Source of the DNA: Celoporthe dispersa
Taxonomy: Eukaryota; Ascomycota; Sordariomycetes; Diaporthales; Cryphonectriaceae
NCBI GenBank assembly: GCA_016584495.1
Contig: WAID01000009.1
Location: forward strand, 930,001-994,000
Direction of reading: 5' to 3'
DNA: 64,000 nt
Positions 9,112 to 21,226 of this stretch are shown here, piece after piece. A program made the position numbers and the translations under genes. How positions within the stretch are numbered: position 1 is the stretch's first letter; each line of letters begins with the position of its first letter. Below the pieces are notes generated by a model that was not told where the DNA came from, did not search any database, and saw only the letters and a list, made by a program, of their open reading frames with translations.

Positions 9112-12100
9112 CTAGCCCTCGTACAGCATCACCTCGCCCCCCTCGCTGCTCGGGGTCACACCTCCATCGGACGTCGCGTAGCCCAGCCCACTGACCTCGC
9201 TGCCTGTACCCGTAACGATACTGCTGCCGACGGCACTCTCTGTCCAGTCACTAGCTGATTCGGAGTACATCTCATCGTCCGCTCCCTCCGAGTTTGTGAA
9301 CGCGGCTGACTGCAGATCAGAGTGCGTATATTCCGAGTCCGTCAGGGTCCCCGTGCCACTGTGCAGACTCGACCGCCGTAGCGTGCCAGCCTCGCTCTGC
9401 ACATCGCTGTATGTCTCGTAATAGTCCTCGCTAGGGTTCTCAGACACCGTGCTGGCAAGAGGCGCAGCGTCAGGAGGCGTAGCAAGGACGACCTCACCAC
9501 CGTGGTGGTGCTCGTTCTCTTGGTCGTAGAGCTCTTCTTCGTCGCTCTCCCTAAGCGCGACGACATCCAAGCTGACGTTCTCCTTGTCGCCTTCGTCGCC
9601 ATGATGCAGATCTCCATAGCCCTTCTTGTTGTTCACCCGCCCACCCCAGCTGCCCTTCCTGAATGCGCCCGCGCCCCCGAGCGTCTTGACACTCTGGCTC
9701 CTCTTGAACGCCGCACCTGCATTTGCTGCGCTGTTGAAACCGGATTTCTTAATCTGGCTCAAAGACAGGATGCGGCGGGCCTGCTGCTGCCCGTTGAGTG
9801 CAGACTGGGGATCGAGTGCGTTGCGGCTCGAGTTCAGCGCCGTCTTGAACGCGACAGTGTGCTGGGCCTTGGGCGTGGTCTGCTTTGATTCGGTTTCCGC
9901 GTCCCCATCTTCGGCGACGGGCTGCTGAGGGGTTACCCGTTTGCGGCTCATCACATCACGGGCGGCTTTCTTGGACGACTTTGCCATGAGGAGCAGCCGT
10001 GATTGGTCCATAACGCCCTCGAGAATACGCCGTTCGAGGCCTTCCGCGCGGTGTTCCATCTCGTGCAGCTCCTCGCGCCGGATATTGAGCGCGGTCTCGA
10101 GCGAGGACACGTCACCGGTCAGACTAACCTTCTGCCTGACGAGAGACTCCTGTTCTACCTTAAGGCTCACGATGCTCTTCCTCAGGCGCTCCTCCTCGGC
10201 TTGCAGGCTCGCGACGGCAGCCTCGGCCTCATCCCTCTGCACGGTGCGGCGCTCTAGCTCAAGCATTGTCTCGTGAAGGTTGGATTCCATGTCCTTCATG
10301 GTCTTCTGCCTGTCCTCGTGATCATCCGCGATGCGCTGCGTCTGCGCCGCAAGGAAGGCAGAGAGCTCGGTGGCGGTCGCAATGACCTGTTGGTGGACCT
10401 TGTCAAGCGTGCTCAGCTGCTCGAAGGCCTTGTCGGCTGACTGGGTGTGATCAACGAGCCTGTCAAGCTTCTCGTGGACCTGGCTGTCATCGTATTTCTC
10501 AGGCGGGGGAGGAAGCATGAGCGGCTCTGGCTTGGCCTCTTCGATCTTCTGGCCTATTTTCTCCTCCATCTCAGAGACTGAGGCCTTGGAATGCTCAAAG
10601 TGCTGGCCGACCGTCTCCAGCACACTCTGCACGGCCTCAAGAATCTTCGGTTGGTACTCGCTGACCTGTCCCTGAAGTCCTTCAAACGCACCCATAGCCT
10701 CCATGACTTGATCACGGGTCTGCGCATGCTCGGTCTTGTTCTGAGTGTGGTTGTCATCGGTCTTTAGGACCAAGTCCTCAACGTGTGTGAAGACCGTCTT
10801 CGAAGCCTCCTCCATCTTTTTCGAGTGACTCGGTGACGGTAGTACCGAGTGTATCGATAAGAGTCTTCAGGTCTTTAGCCACGTCCTTTGTGCTATCGAC
10901 AGCACCCTGAAGTACCTCGTCGCGAGCTTCGCTTGCCTTGTTGCGCTCGTCGATGGCAGACTGATATTCCTCGTACTTGGTGATAACCTCGTCGATACGT
11001 TCGTCGATTTTGGTGCGCAGGGTCTCGGTTGTCTGCTCGAACTTCTCGTCCGTCTCGAGCTTCGCACCGACCACACCATTCTTTGACTCCTCGAACTCGG
11101 CCTTCATGGCCTCAAACATCTCCTTGAGGTCAGAATGCACGTTTGCATTCTGGCCAACCGTCTCGCCCAAGGTCTCTAATGACTTGCCCAAGCCCTCGAC
11201 ACCGGTGATGCCATTCTCGAGCTTCTCCTTGATGAGCGTCTGCATCTCCTCGAGGAACGTCTTGACCTCCGTCACACGCTCACTGACACCCACGGTCTCT
11301 GCCTGGCGTTCCTCGAACTGCTTGGCATTCTCCTCGGCGTGCTGCTCTGACAGCTCCTTGAACTCGGTCGCGTGCTTCTCAGCCGCCTCCTTCAGCTCCC
11401 CCCGCATGCTTTTCTACGGCCTCTTTCAGCTCAGTGGCTTGCTTGTCGGAGATCTCCTTGAACTCTTTCACCAGCGATTCGAGCCGCTCAAGGTCTTCTT
11501 TCGTGGAGAGGGAGGCAATGTCCGACTTGACCATCTGCTCGACCACCCCCTTGACATCCAGACAGACAGCCTCGATCGCGTCCGTGTCCGTCTTTGTGAC
11601 CTTCTCAGGGTCCTCGAGCTGCTTCTCGTGCCGCTCCTTCATCTCGTCGAAGGCACCAACGACCTGGGTGACGAGAGACTCCACGGCCTTGGTATCTTCG
11701 CGAAGGGCGAGCGTCTCGAGTTGCTCAGTCAAACCGCGGAGACTCTCCTTCGTCTCTAGCATGAGGGTCTCGAGGGCGTCGACGTGATCTTTCCGGACTG
11801 CCTGCTCTCCATCCATAAGCTCATCCAGGCGAGCCTTGGTGTTTCGGAGTATTGTCTCAATAGCCTCAACATCCTCCTTGGTTGCAGCGTCAGTGGAGAC
11901 AGGCGCGTCTCTCGCCGTGGCGGCGGCGGGCTCTTTGGTAGCAATCTCTGCAACCTGCGCCTTGATGTCCTGGAGCATATCCTCCATGAGAACTATATCA
12001 TCCTTCGAAAGTGAAGAACCCGAGTCGGATGCTGCCGCAGCCGGGACTGGGTTCGGCTCCATGGCCTCGACCTTGATGCGGAGCTGCGAGATGAGCACCT

Positions 12101-15100
12101 CGAGGTTCTTGATATCCTCGTGCTTCAAGACATCAGCAGCAACGACCGCATCACTGGCAACAGGCGCCAGAGCCCTGCTCTCCTCCCGCAGCCCTTCGAT
12201 ATCGGATTTGACACCATCCAGGCCTGTTCTGAGGGCATCGAGGATCTCGTCATTGGCACTCAAGTCTGCTGGCTTCTCACTCAACTTGTCGATGCTGAGG
12301 CGCAGATCAGTGAGGCCCTCCTGTAGGGCATCGAGAACCTCATTCGTACCGGCGACAGGACGCTGGCTTATCTCCTGCCGCAGACTACCGATGCCCTCCT
12401 GAAAGGCCTGAAGAACGTCGTCGTGGTTGACTGATGAAGACTGCGAGGATGAAGGCACCATCGAAGTGTTCACTGTCTCGCGCAGCGACTCAAGCTCCTC
12501 CCGGATGACATCTTTTGAGCTATCCGACTGCTTGGCGACCATGTCGGCAATCTCGTCGCGGAAGACATCCAAGCTCTTCAGAAGGTCCTCCATGAACTCC
12601 TCTTGGCTCGCAACACCAGTGGCTCGGTCGACATAGCCCTCGATGTCGGCACGAAGTTTCTCGAAGCCGTCTTTGGTGGCGTCGAGGACCTGCTCGGTAT
12701 CTCGGCCGTTGGCAGCTACGTTCTGCTTGGCCTCATCCGAGACGGCCTTGAACTCCACCTGCATATATTCCATGATGTCGTGAAGGCGTGCAATGATCTC
12801 CTCACTGTTCCCTTGATAGGGGAATCAGTGGGGCGCCATCCTGGCATGCACATCCATGTTCTCGAGGCCTTGCTTAACGGCATCGATCATGTCTTGCTTC
12901 GAAAGGTCAGCGCCGAGAGCCGACGGGGCCACAGGGAACTCGAACTCCTCTAGACAGTCACGAACTGCCTCGATGATCTCGTCGCGAGATAATGTCGCCG
13001 GGACCTCAATCGGTGGAGGCGTGAAGTGTTTCAGGCCCTCGACTACCGCCTTATAGACCTCTTCTCTGGTAGCTCCCGGCTCCCTGTCGTCCCTTGGCGC
13101 ATGCTGCATGAGACCTTCTCTCAGGCAGGCGAGGACCTCGTCTCTCTCGAGACCGATCTGCTGGACCTCGATCTCGGGCTTGTAACTCTCCCAGGCGTCC
13201 TTCACAGCCTCGATAACGTCCTCCCTGTGGAGCGCAGGGGCATCATCCTGAAGAGCCTTGGAATCCTTGAGAGCTGTCCTCAAGGCGTTGTAGATCTCCT
13301 GGTAATCGATCTCGGGGGTCTTGCTAGCGGTAATGGCAGCCGCAGATTGTCGGAGGTGGTCGCGCGTGAGCTGGTTCATATGATCCTTCATCTCCAGCAG
13401 GCCTTCCTCCACAACCCTGTTGATCTCCCTGCTGGTCGCAGCTGTAGTCCTACTCTGGCTAGTCTCAGAGACCTCGTCCAGCTTGCGGCCGATCTCCCGA
13501 CCCATGCCGAGGACTTCGCCGCGAAGCTCGCGGACAAGGGCCTTAACCTCGGCCGTCAGACCGCCTCCCTGAGCGACGCTGTCCTTGACGGTGCGGATAA
13601 TCTTCACAATGTCATCGCTGATGAGATCAGCTGCGGCCCTGGTCCCGGGAGACTGATGCATGCTGTTGTTTTGAATAAGCCGTTCGACGCGAGCCTCCAT
13701 GGGCCCGTTCCTGTACTCATCAGGACCATCACTGAAGCTCTTATTCCTGGGCCGGCCAATCTTCCCCCCGCCACCCCCACTGCCGCCTTGGGCAAGAACC
13801 ACAGACTGGTCCATGTTGCTCTTGATGAGGCGTTGAAGATCCTCCACCTTCTGTTCCACATCGAACCCATCAAGCTTCCTCGCCAGGTCAGAGAGCCGAG
13901 ACAGCAGCTGGTCCTGCCCGTCCCTGGTGCTCATGTCACGAATGATCTTCTCAAGCAGGCCAATCGTGGCAGACGCATCTGTACCAGCGAGTGAGGGTGT
14001 GCTTATGTCGTCCCGGTCTATGGATGCCGCAAAGCTGTTGGGTGAAGGTATGCGAGGCAGGGCGAAGGGTCGCATGTTGGAGCCGGCCCTCGAGGACGGA
14101 GACAGTGATGATGGAGCATAAGGCTTGTTCTCGAGCAAGAGCGGCCCGCCGTACATGTCCCGTGATGCTGAAGATACGGTCCTCGAAGACACCTCTTGCA
14201 TGTTGTGAAGGAGGTCACGCATGTTCTTCCTTATATCCTCGTCTCTGGTATTTGTTGCCTCCTTCAAGCTCAGAAGGTCTGTCGCATTGTCTCTGCTCCG
14301 TCGACTCAGCTGAGCCATCTCCTTCTGCAGGGCCGTTGCGATGTTTGTCAAAGTGAGGATCTGCCCGGATATCTGCTCGATCGATTGGGGGTTCTTGACC
14401 GGGGACATCGAGCCATTGGTCGCGTTGGCCAGGGGCGTGTCGGCGTCCCTCCTGGGGGATGTCTCTTTCGGGGGAGGCATGTTCTGCAGAGCGAGCATGG
14501 TTGCCGACTGGGGTGGTGTGTTCTCGCCCAGAATACTCGACTGAGGCCGCCGCGGTGTCGGTCTGACGACAGGCGTCAAGCTGGCGGCGCCTGCTGGGGT
14601 AAGGGAGAGCCGCTGCTCCGGGTCCTGTTCGTCGGACCTCACGTCGTTGAAAGGGTCGGTCTGTGATCGTGCCGGTGTGACAGGCAGTTCCCTGTCGGTC
14701 TTCTCTGGTGACTTGCTGAGCTGTCCCCCCTCGAGCATGAAGCCCATATCCCTCACAGACCCCGGCTGCAGAGATTGCATGCGCCGATGGGCCGCGCCCT
14801 TCGCCAGTGATCTCTCGGGAGAAGAGTCGGTGGCGCGTTTTGTGAGAGGATAGGGGACCAGAGCGTTCTCTCTGGCCTTCTCGCTGAGGGCGGCATGTGC
14901 CAGCTGGATGGCCGATGATGTGCCTGTGCGGGAAGTAGCCGTGCCAGGCGACTGCGGGTTCAGGGGCAGAGGGGGAGGCGCCCGTTCGGGGTCTGAGCTG
15001 TCCCACCTGTTTCTACTCAGCTTGCGGAATAGGATAGACATGGCAATCTCATGACGCGCTGGCGAGGGTGGTCGTCTGCCTTGTGTGTGTGTGTGTGGAG

Positions 15101-15254
15101 GTGGGTATGATAGAACAGAGAGAGTGATGTCGACTTACATGGGCACCAGGGCACGGCTCGCGTCGAAGGAGAGAGAGAGGGTGGAATTCCGGGCATGCCT
15201 CGAGCTGGGACGGTCCGCATAGCTAGCGGGAGCGTCCCTCTCGACGGGAGGCAT
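9112..15254 (-). CDS. Giant coiled-coil protein with about 20 degenerate helical repeats
   Basis: Two exons: 15139-15254 and 9112-15075. The intron has GTAAGT...GGCAG borders and matching phase 2; total about 2025 aa. The first 470 residues are Ser/Pro-rich and disordered, with a basic patch SILFRKLSRNRW. From about residue 600 to 1250 a unit of roughly 25-35 aa repeats about 20 times. Examples are LSRDEIIEAVRDCLEEF, ATREEVYKAVVEGLKHF, NDEILDALRTGLDGVK and ATKEDVEAIETILRNTK. Long coiled coils follow, then an acidic Ser/Thr-rich tail ending VMLYEG. The frame breaks at a T5 run (10817-10821) and a C6 run (11398-11403), each one base too long. An in-frame TGA lies at 12825-12827. Removing the two extra bases gives a multiple of three. 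The role is not recognised; a cytoskeletal, septal or spindle scaffold is possible (inference). Confidence 0.85.
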
Positions 15255-16250
15255 GATGTCAGATTGTTTTGGTAGGGGGCCGTGGATGTTGATGTTTTAG
15301 GAGAGGGGGAGGGGCACTGGAATGTGACGATCTGTTTCCTAGGCCGTACTCGGGATGGTCTTCTCGACCTCGGCGGTATTTAAAGCAGCTGGATATCGTG
15401 AAATGCCCCGAAGAGTAACGCTCAGGACGGGAAAGAAGATTAGGAGAAGACGAAGAGGGCCAGGAGGGCTCGAGAGCTCAAGGGATGCTGCCTGGCGGGT
15501 TCGAGAAGATCTGGAGATAATCTGAAAGTTAGGGAGGAAGGGAAAAAAATCAAGATCAGAAAATGAGAGCATGAACTGTTCGAGCCTGATCAAACCTGAG
15601 GGCTGGACCTGAAATCGAATCGAATCGAGAAGGGCCTTGTAGGATGGTTGGTTGACATCGAATATGCAAGTGGGTGGCTGGGGTGTCGCCGGGGTGTGTT
15701 GCTCCACCCCCAGCCCGAATCCGTAATATTTACTCGCTCCTGCCAGCCAACACCCCAGCAACCGACCATCCCAAAAAAAAAAACGCGACCGCGACTGGGA
15801 TGACTTGGCTCCACAAGCGACTTCCCACTTGCACATCCTTCGGTTCGCTCCGGGAAGCCAGCGGGGTCCTCAGAAGACAGGGGTCTCACCTGATAAGGAT
15901 GAAGACTGCCCATGATAAGCTTTTTCAAGGCCTTGGTGAAATGACAGCCTGCGGCAGGGACAGCGAGGCGATCATCCTGCTGACGAGGGCGTGGCCACGG
16001 GCAGCTGAAGAGAGTTGGGTGTTGTATTCACCAGACAGATCTTTCTAAGTCTGGTCTACACTCAGAATATATGGCAGCCGCCTGAGCAGGTCCAGAACGC
16101 TCGTGGATACGCTCACGACATCAAGAATATGTAGAATAGTCTTCCTCCCCACCAAAAAAAAGCCAAACGCCATTCTCCGCCCTATCTATCATGTAGACTT
16201 GTACACACTCGCCCCCTTTTTCTCCCTGGTCCCTTCCGCCTCGCTGGGCT
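15255..16250. other. intergenic, between the coiled-coil 5' end and GGC1 3' end
   Basis: This holds the promoter of the coiled-coil gene and the 3' flank of GGC1. ORFs in it are low-complexity and show no domain. No tRNA was found. Confidence 0.6.
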
Positions 16251-17565
16251 CTATTTGTTGGCCATGGCCTTGTCGAATGCTGGGATCAGAGTCTGAGCGA
16301 GCCAGAAGGAGAACACCAGCTTGGGTCCGGTCATGAGAAGCTGTGATGATCATCCAATTAGCAGCCGGCTAGGGTGTGGTTCCGATCAGCCTGAGGGACA
16401 CCAACCTTGGGCACAAGACCCTTGAAGAAGGCTGACATGCCCTCGTTCCGGGCCATCTTGGTCAGGATCTGGAACCCGCTCTCGGGGTTCTCGAAGTTCC
16501 TGTTCTGAATACGCGTCTTGATAACATCGAGCGGGGCGGAGACGACCAGGGAGGCCGTGGCACCAGCAATCGAGGCGACAAAGTTCTGGAACCACGACGC
16601 CTTGTTGTAGTCCTGGAGCTTAAACATGTACTCCTTGGCAAACGCAGACCCTCCGAACAGCTGTTTCCTCCCTTGTCAGTCAAGTCATCCTCGACGACCG
16701 TGCGGATGGGTCACATACCGCAAAGGAACCAGGGGCGTTCCGTGCAGCCGTCCAGCCCCAGCCTCGGTACAGCCCGAAGCCCTCGTCCGCGACGATCTTC
16801 AGCACTCCTCTGCCACGGAACGCCTCAGGGTTTGTCTGGCGTTTGATCTTGAGCACGTCCAGAGGCAGCAGCACGATCTCGCCAATGCCAATCAGACTAC
16901 CTGCCGTCGAGTGCAGGATTGCCTTGCCCGTCTTCTTGCCAAATGCCGCCTCGAAGTCCGAGCCGTAGTGCTTCGTCAGGTAGTCGCGAGCCACGGGCTG
17001 CCCGCCGTACTTGTATATTCTCTGGAGGACCTGTACACCCCCAAGATATCACGCTCAGCATTCGGTCGATCAAGCTTCGCGGGCCAATGAGTAGCCGTGG
17101 GTGTGTAGCGACGGACCTTGTACCCGGCAGCGTATCCCAGGCCAGGGAATAGCGACACAAACTTCCTTCCCACAGGCGCGGCGGCCTTGTCTTTGAAGAT
17201 GACTGCGTTCAGCTGCGACGAGTTCTTGATCTGTACATCGTGCACCGTATCAGTCCTGGATTCCGGGCGCATATATGACGTCCGAATATTATCGTACCCG
17301 GGTCTCGTTGCTCATAAGACGCTTCGCGATGGTGTCAACCTGCAGACGAGGATCGTTAGCGGAGAGAAATTCTCAAGGCTGTGAATACATCTGGGGCCCC
17401 TAGAAGCTTACAGGATGGAAGACAGCGAGCTCAGCAATACCGGCGGAGCCTGAGAAAGTCAGCATGACACCGAATCCAAGCTATCCGTGTAAAGAGCAGC
17501 GCACCGGAGCCCAGCAGACGCGCCAGGTTGGACTCCTTCTCCGTTGCGCCCGATGGAGGAGACAT
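16251..17565 (-). CDS. GGC1: Mitochondrial GTP/GDP carrier
   Basis: This inner-membrane antiporter brings GTP into mitochondria in exchange for GDP. In yeast its loss upsets mitochondrial DNA and iron balance. Seven exons: 17505-17565, 17412-17449, 17298-17339, 17117-17230, 16719-17030, 16406-16660 and 16251-16340, encoding 303 aa. All phases close. Each third of the fold carries the carrier signature: FHPVDTIAKR, LPLDVLKIKR and APLDVIKTR. The blocks LARLLGSGSAGIAELAVFHP, GSLIGIGEIVLLPLDVLKIK, RGWGWTAARNAPGSFA and KTRIQNRNFENPESG match Ggc1 closely, separating it from other carriers. The C-terminus is TGPKLVFSFWLAQTLIPAF. No frame break was found. It and LSC2 both act on matrix nucleotide pools, but their proximity is probably chance. 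Confidence 0.96.
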
Positions 17566-18290
17566 CTTCTCTAATTAAAGAGTGTTTGAGAGGAGGGAGA
17601 TTGGAGGAGAGAAATCTGTCGGAGAAACAGAGAGAGAAACAGACGCTCGACACGGTGGATGTAGGGAATTGGGCGTTGATCGTGTGCACGAGTTGAGTTC
17701 AAATACTGGCTGGCAAAAGCTCCGAGTGCGCTCAGATTAGTTTTTTTTTTTGTTCCCCTGTTTGGGGTGGTGGAGAAGAGCTACAGGGGGGAGGCCGCTG
17801 CCGAGTGAGAGCTCTCCACCCACCAATTTGTGGTCATCGATCTCTGCAGTCACTACACACATAATAGATGCAATACTCCAGGCGTTCTTGTTGGTGAAAT
17901 CTGCATTGCGTTGTTCTTGTTGAAAGTTTGCCTGATCGATTATTGGAGAGAAACACTCATCTCGTGGTATCTATGCTCTCACAATGCACACAGGAATGCT
18001 TCTTATGATATATCTATCATCTCTGCCGCAATCCTTGGGCGTGGGTATATGTGAGTAAATCTGCCGACAGGTGGGCAGACAGCCATCAAAACCAACTCAC
18101 AAACGCCTTCACTGTGCCAGACCTGTTCTGCACTTTTCCTCTTATGAACGCCGCCGATGCAAAGCGAAAATTTTTTGGAGTGCCAAAATCTCAAATGCAT
18201 CCAACCCAGATCATGAAAACCTCACCAAGCCGACAATTCCAATTTGGAAAGAAAAGGGCAACAGACAGGCCCTGTCCTGCCATGAGCAGC
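17566..18290. other. intergenic
   Basis: This lies between the GGC1 start and the RPC82 stop. It has a T10 run near 17741. No coding pattern or RNA gene was seen. Confidence 0.6.
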
Positions 18291-20436
18291 TCAAAAGTCC
18301 CGGAGGGTTCCCACGAGATTGTCCAGCCTCATGACATGAGCAAGGAGCTTTTCCTGTACCTCCGTGACTCGGACGAATCTGTTGTAGTAACGCTCCTGCA
18401 TCATCTCTTTTCGCGACCTCGCACGTCGTCCCGCTTGACAAGGTCCAATACGTCGGCCTCCATCTGTCGCTGTACCTCGAGTCTCTGCAGGCATCGGACC
18501 ATGGTCTTGTAGGTGTTGTCGAGCACACGGTCGAGGCAGCGGCGGGTATCCGTCCAGTATAGGAACAGGGTGCGACTAGGAGTCCTGTTGTTATCCCGAG
18601 GAACCTCCTGCATGTCGGCATAGCCTAGCATCTGCATCTTGAGCATAATCGTCTGAACGTCTCCTTTGGGTAGCAATGCAAGATTCGGAAGAGTCTTCTC
18701 GTCCATCTTTCCCACCCTCCGCAGGATGCGTACCAGGCGAAGCCCAGTCTGGCCGACACTGCGCTGGATGACAGTATCCAGCTCCATCACCTGCAGAGAC
18801 TGCACGAGCGGCTCGAAGTCAACCGTCCATTGTTCCATTGCGCAGTGGCGCAGGAATTGATATTGGCCCTCGCAGAGTAAAAGCAGGTGCTGGCGGAAAT
18901 GCTCCTTGCGAGAAAGCTTTGCGGGCCCAGCATCATTGAATTTCACCTTGCCCTGCTTGTTCCCGTTGACACCGTTCGTAGTTAGATGTTTCTCCTCGGC
19001 CGCGTCATCATCGAAGGCATGACCGTTCGCGCCTTCACCGTCCTCTTCGTCCGAGCTCGCCTCGCCCGCAACCTCCGCCTCCTCGTAGAGCACCTTGACC
19101 CCTGGAGGCTCATCCTGGATGCGGTTGGCGCTCTTCCGATCCGTCATGCTGGGGTTCACCTTTCCAATGCCCGAGGACACATCGAGTGAAGGATCGAGCT
19201 TCTCGAAGACTTCGTTGGTAGATATCCTAGCATCGGTTCCAAACGCGTCGTCGTCGGCGTCGATGTCCTGGTCGAGGCGACATCGAGATATCTTCTTGCT
19301 CAGCTGCTGCAGTAGGGTCGCATACACACCAGCGGTAGTCTCGCCGTACACTTCAGACACGAAGTGGACGAGCTGCTGGTTTCGGAGCTCCACGTCGCAT
19401 TTCTCGTAGTTGACACGAAGGACAATGTCACCCTTTGTCATGTTAGCCAGGCCCGCCGAGATCCCACCCAGAGGTGACCTACATCGACAATCAATTCTCC
19501 TTCCTCAAGATCGTGGCCTGCGTTGACAGAACTCCACTCCGACAGCTTCCTCCGCTTGTTCATCTGCATCTTTGCGTGCAACTTGCGCTTGAAATTGAAG
19601 GGGTCATCGCGCACTTCACGGAGCCTTTTGGATAGCTTGCCCGTAAACTCCTCCTTGCCCTTGGCGCCGCGCACCCCGCCGGGGAAGTAAGTGGTTCGCA
19701 CCTCGTCCTCGACGGTCTTCCGAGTATCCTCCCAGCTGCGGAACGAGGTCTCGGTGACCCCCGAAACCAACTCGGCCTGTATCATGCGGCATAACACTTC
19801 ATCGAGCTCTCCGAGGGACTGGATGTGAGAACCAGCCCTGCTAACTTGCCTCGCCCCTTCGTGCGCCTCCGCGTCGTGCTGTGTATCACCATTCGTATCC
19901 GCCTGCGTACTGCCATTGACCGCTGTCGCAAGGCGAGCGGCTTGCTTGAATTTGGCCTCGTAGGCGTCCCTGAGATGCTCGACTTTGGTATGGCCCATAG
20001 ACAGCAGATTCTGCATGACCTCCTTGGCTGCATCGCCGTACACAGAGCCAGTCATGTCCAGTATCTTGCCGGTGCGTATGAGGGCGTAGGCAGCATCGGA
20101 GTTTGCTGTGTAGATCGCATGGCTGGACTCGGTCTGATAATACAGAAGATTGTTTTGCAGGAGGACGACAAGGCCATGTCGAAGTTGGCGGGGGTTTAAA
20201 GAGGTATACTGGACGAGTTGCGGGATCGAGGAACGGCCCTTGTTCAAAAGGGCAGCGAATATGCGCTGGGGGGGAACGGGGGGAGTCAATAAACAATCAC
20301 AATGACACACACAAGATGCGACCAGCCTCCGCAGTATCAACCTTGGGATGGGAATACTTACCGAGGGCAGCTCACCAAAGATGTTGTCAACCAGCAGAGT
20401 ACAGAGCTCTGCCAAGTTCTGTGTGACCAGATGCAT
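18291..20436 (-). CDS. RPC82: RNA polymerase III subunit RPC3 (C82)
   Basis: This subunit belongs to the C82-C34-C31 subcomplex needed for promoter-dependent Pol III initiation. Exons: 20362-20436 (MHLVTQNLAELCTLLVDNIF), 19483-20265 (winged-helix region, with SIPQLVQYTSLNPRQLRHGL and NNLLYYQ) and 18291-19432. Intron 2 is GTAGGT...GCTAAC...AAAG. An acidic linker (VAGEASSDEEDGEGANG) precedes the C-terminal helices. The frame breaks near 18403-18411. One strand reads DVRGREKR-stop, and the next frame continues KEMMQERYYNRFVRVTEV and ends LDNLVGTLRDF. Adding one base restores GREKEMMQERYY and gives 666 aa, an exact multiple of three. The ATG at 20436 was preferred to upstream in-frame starts because the family begins there. 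The gene is essential in yeast, so a real frameshift is unlikely. Confidence 0.95.
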
Positions 20437-21226
20437 GGTAGCAGGATTGGAGATGGATGGCAGAGAGGGCAGCGAGTGCTGAGGTGCTTCTCGAGCAAGT
20501 AGAAACAGGTATGATGAGTGCTGATGCGATGGATTATAGGCGACTACTAGGAATACTCTCACTGTATTCCTAGGTGGCCTCAGGCTACCGTCTTGGAGTC
20601 ATCGGGGAAGACTGAACCAACCCGTGACCTGAACAAAGGTTTTGGGAAAAAGGCTTCCTGCAATGAATTTACCTGTTGAACTTGAACTTTTTATTTAGGT
20701 GGGGGAAAAGTCCCCTCTGAGGCAACGGCAAGACCACCTGAAAATAAATGCCTGCCCGGCACAAGCCTGGCTTGCTAATTTTTGACCAGGGGGGTGCAAT
20801 TAGGAGCACAGCAAAATTTCAAGGCGGCTCAGCGGGCAGATCGAGACCAAAGGTGGGAATACCTTGGTCGAGTTGTCAATAGTTGATCAACAATTGTGGC
20901 TGATCAGCTGTGTGCATTCTCATTACAGTATTTCTCTTTTCTCTTTCTTTCCCCCCCCCCCCCACCTTCCTTGTTTATCAGCTGCATCTTTCTGTCGAGG
21001 TGCAGGGCAGAAAGCAGGTCAGCGCATGTCCCGGTCCTCGTGCAGAGGTGCAATTAAGCGAGCTCTAACTTAGCCCCCAGCCTGCCGAATCACAGCCCGC
21101 CTGTTGTAAGCCTACCCGGTCCATTCCGCTGGGCTTCAAAACCCAGAGCTCACACTCTAGACTGAGCGTCGCATCCCCAAAAAAACAGACAGTCAATTGA
21201 TCACCACCACCACCCCGTCTCGCAAA
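20437..21226. promoter_or_regulatory. divergent promoter region RPC82 / QCR2
   Basis: This 790-bp head-to-head interval has a C-rich tract near 20951-20963 and no gene. No sharp binding motif was found. Shared control of the two genes is possible but unproven. Confidence 0.5.

Noticed and set aside
9112..15254. Programmed ribosomal frameshifting as the cause of the breaks
   Set aside because: Breaks go in both directions, occur in many unrelated genes and lack slippery-site or pseudoknot context.
15339..15836. 165-codon minus-strand frame upstream of the coiled-coil gene
   Set aside because: There is no domain, the composition is mixed low-complexity, and it overlaps a competing frame with equal length.
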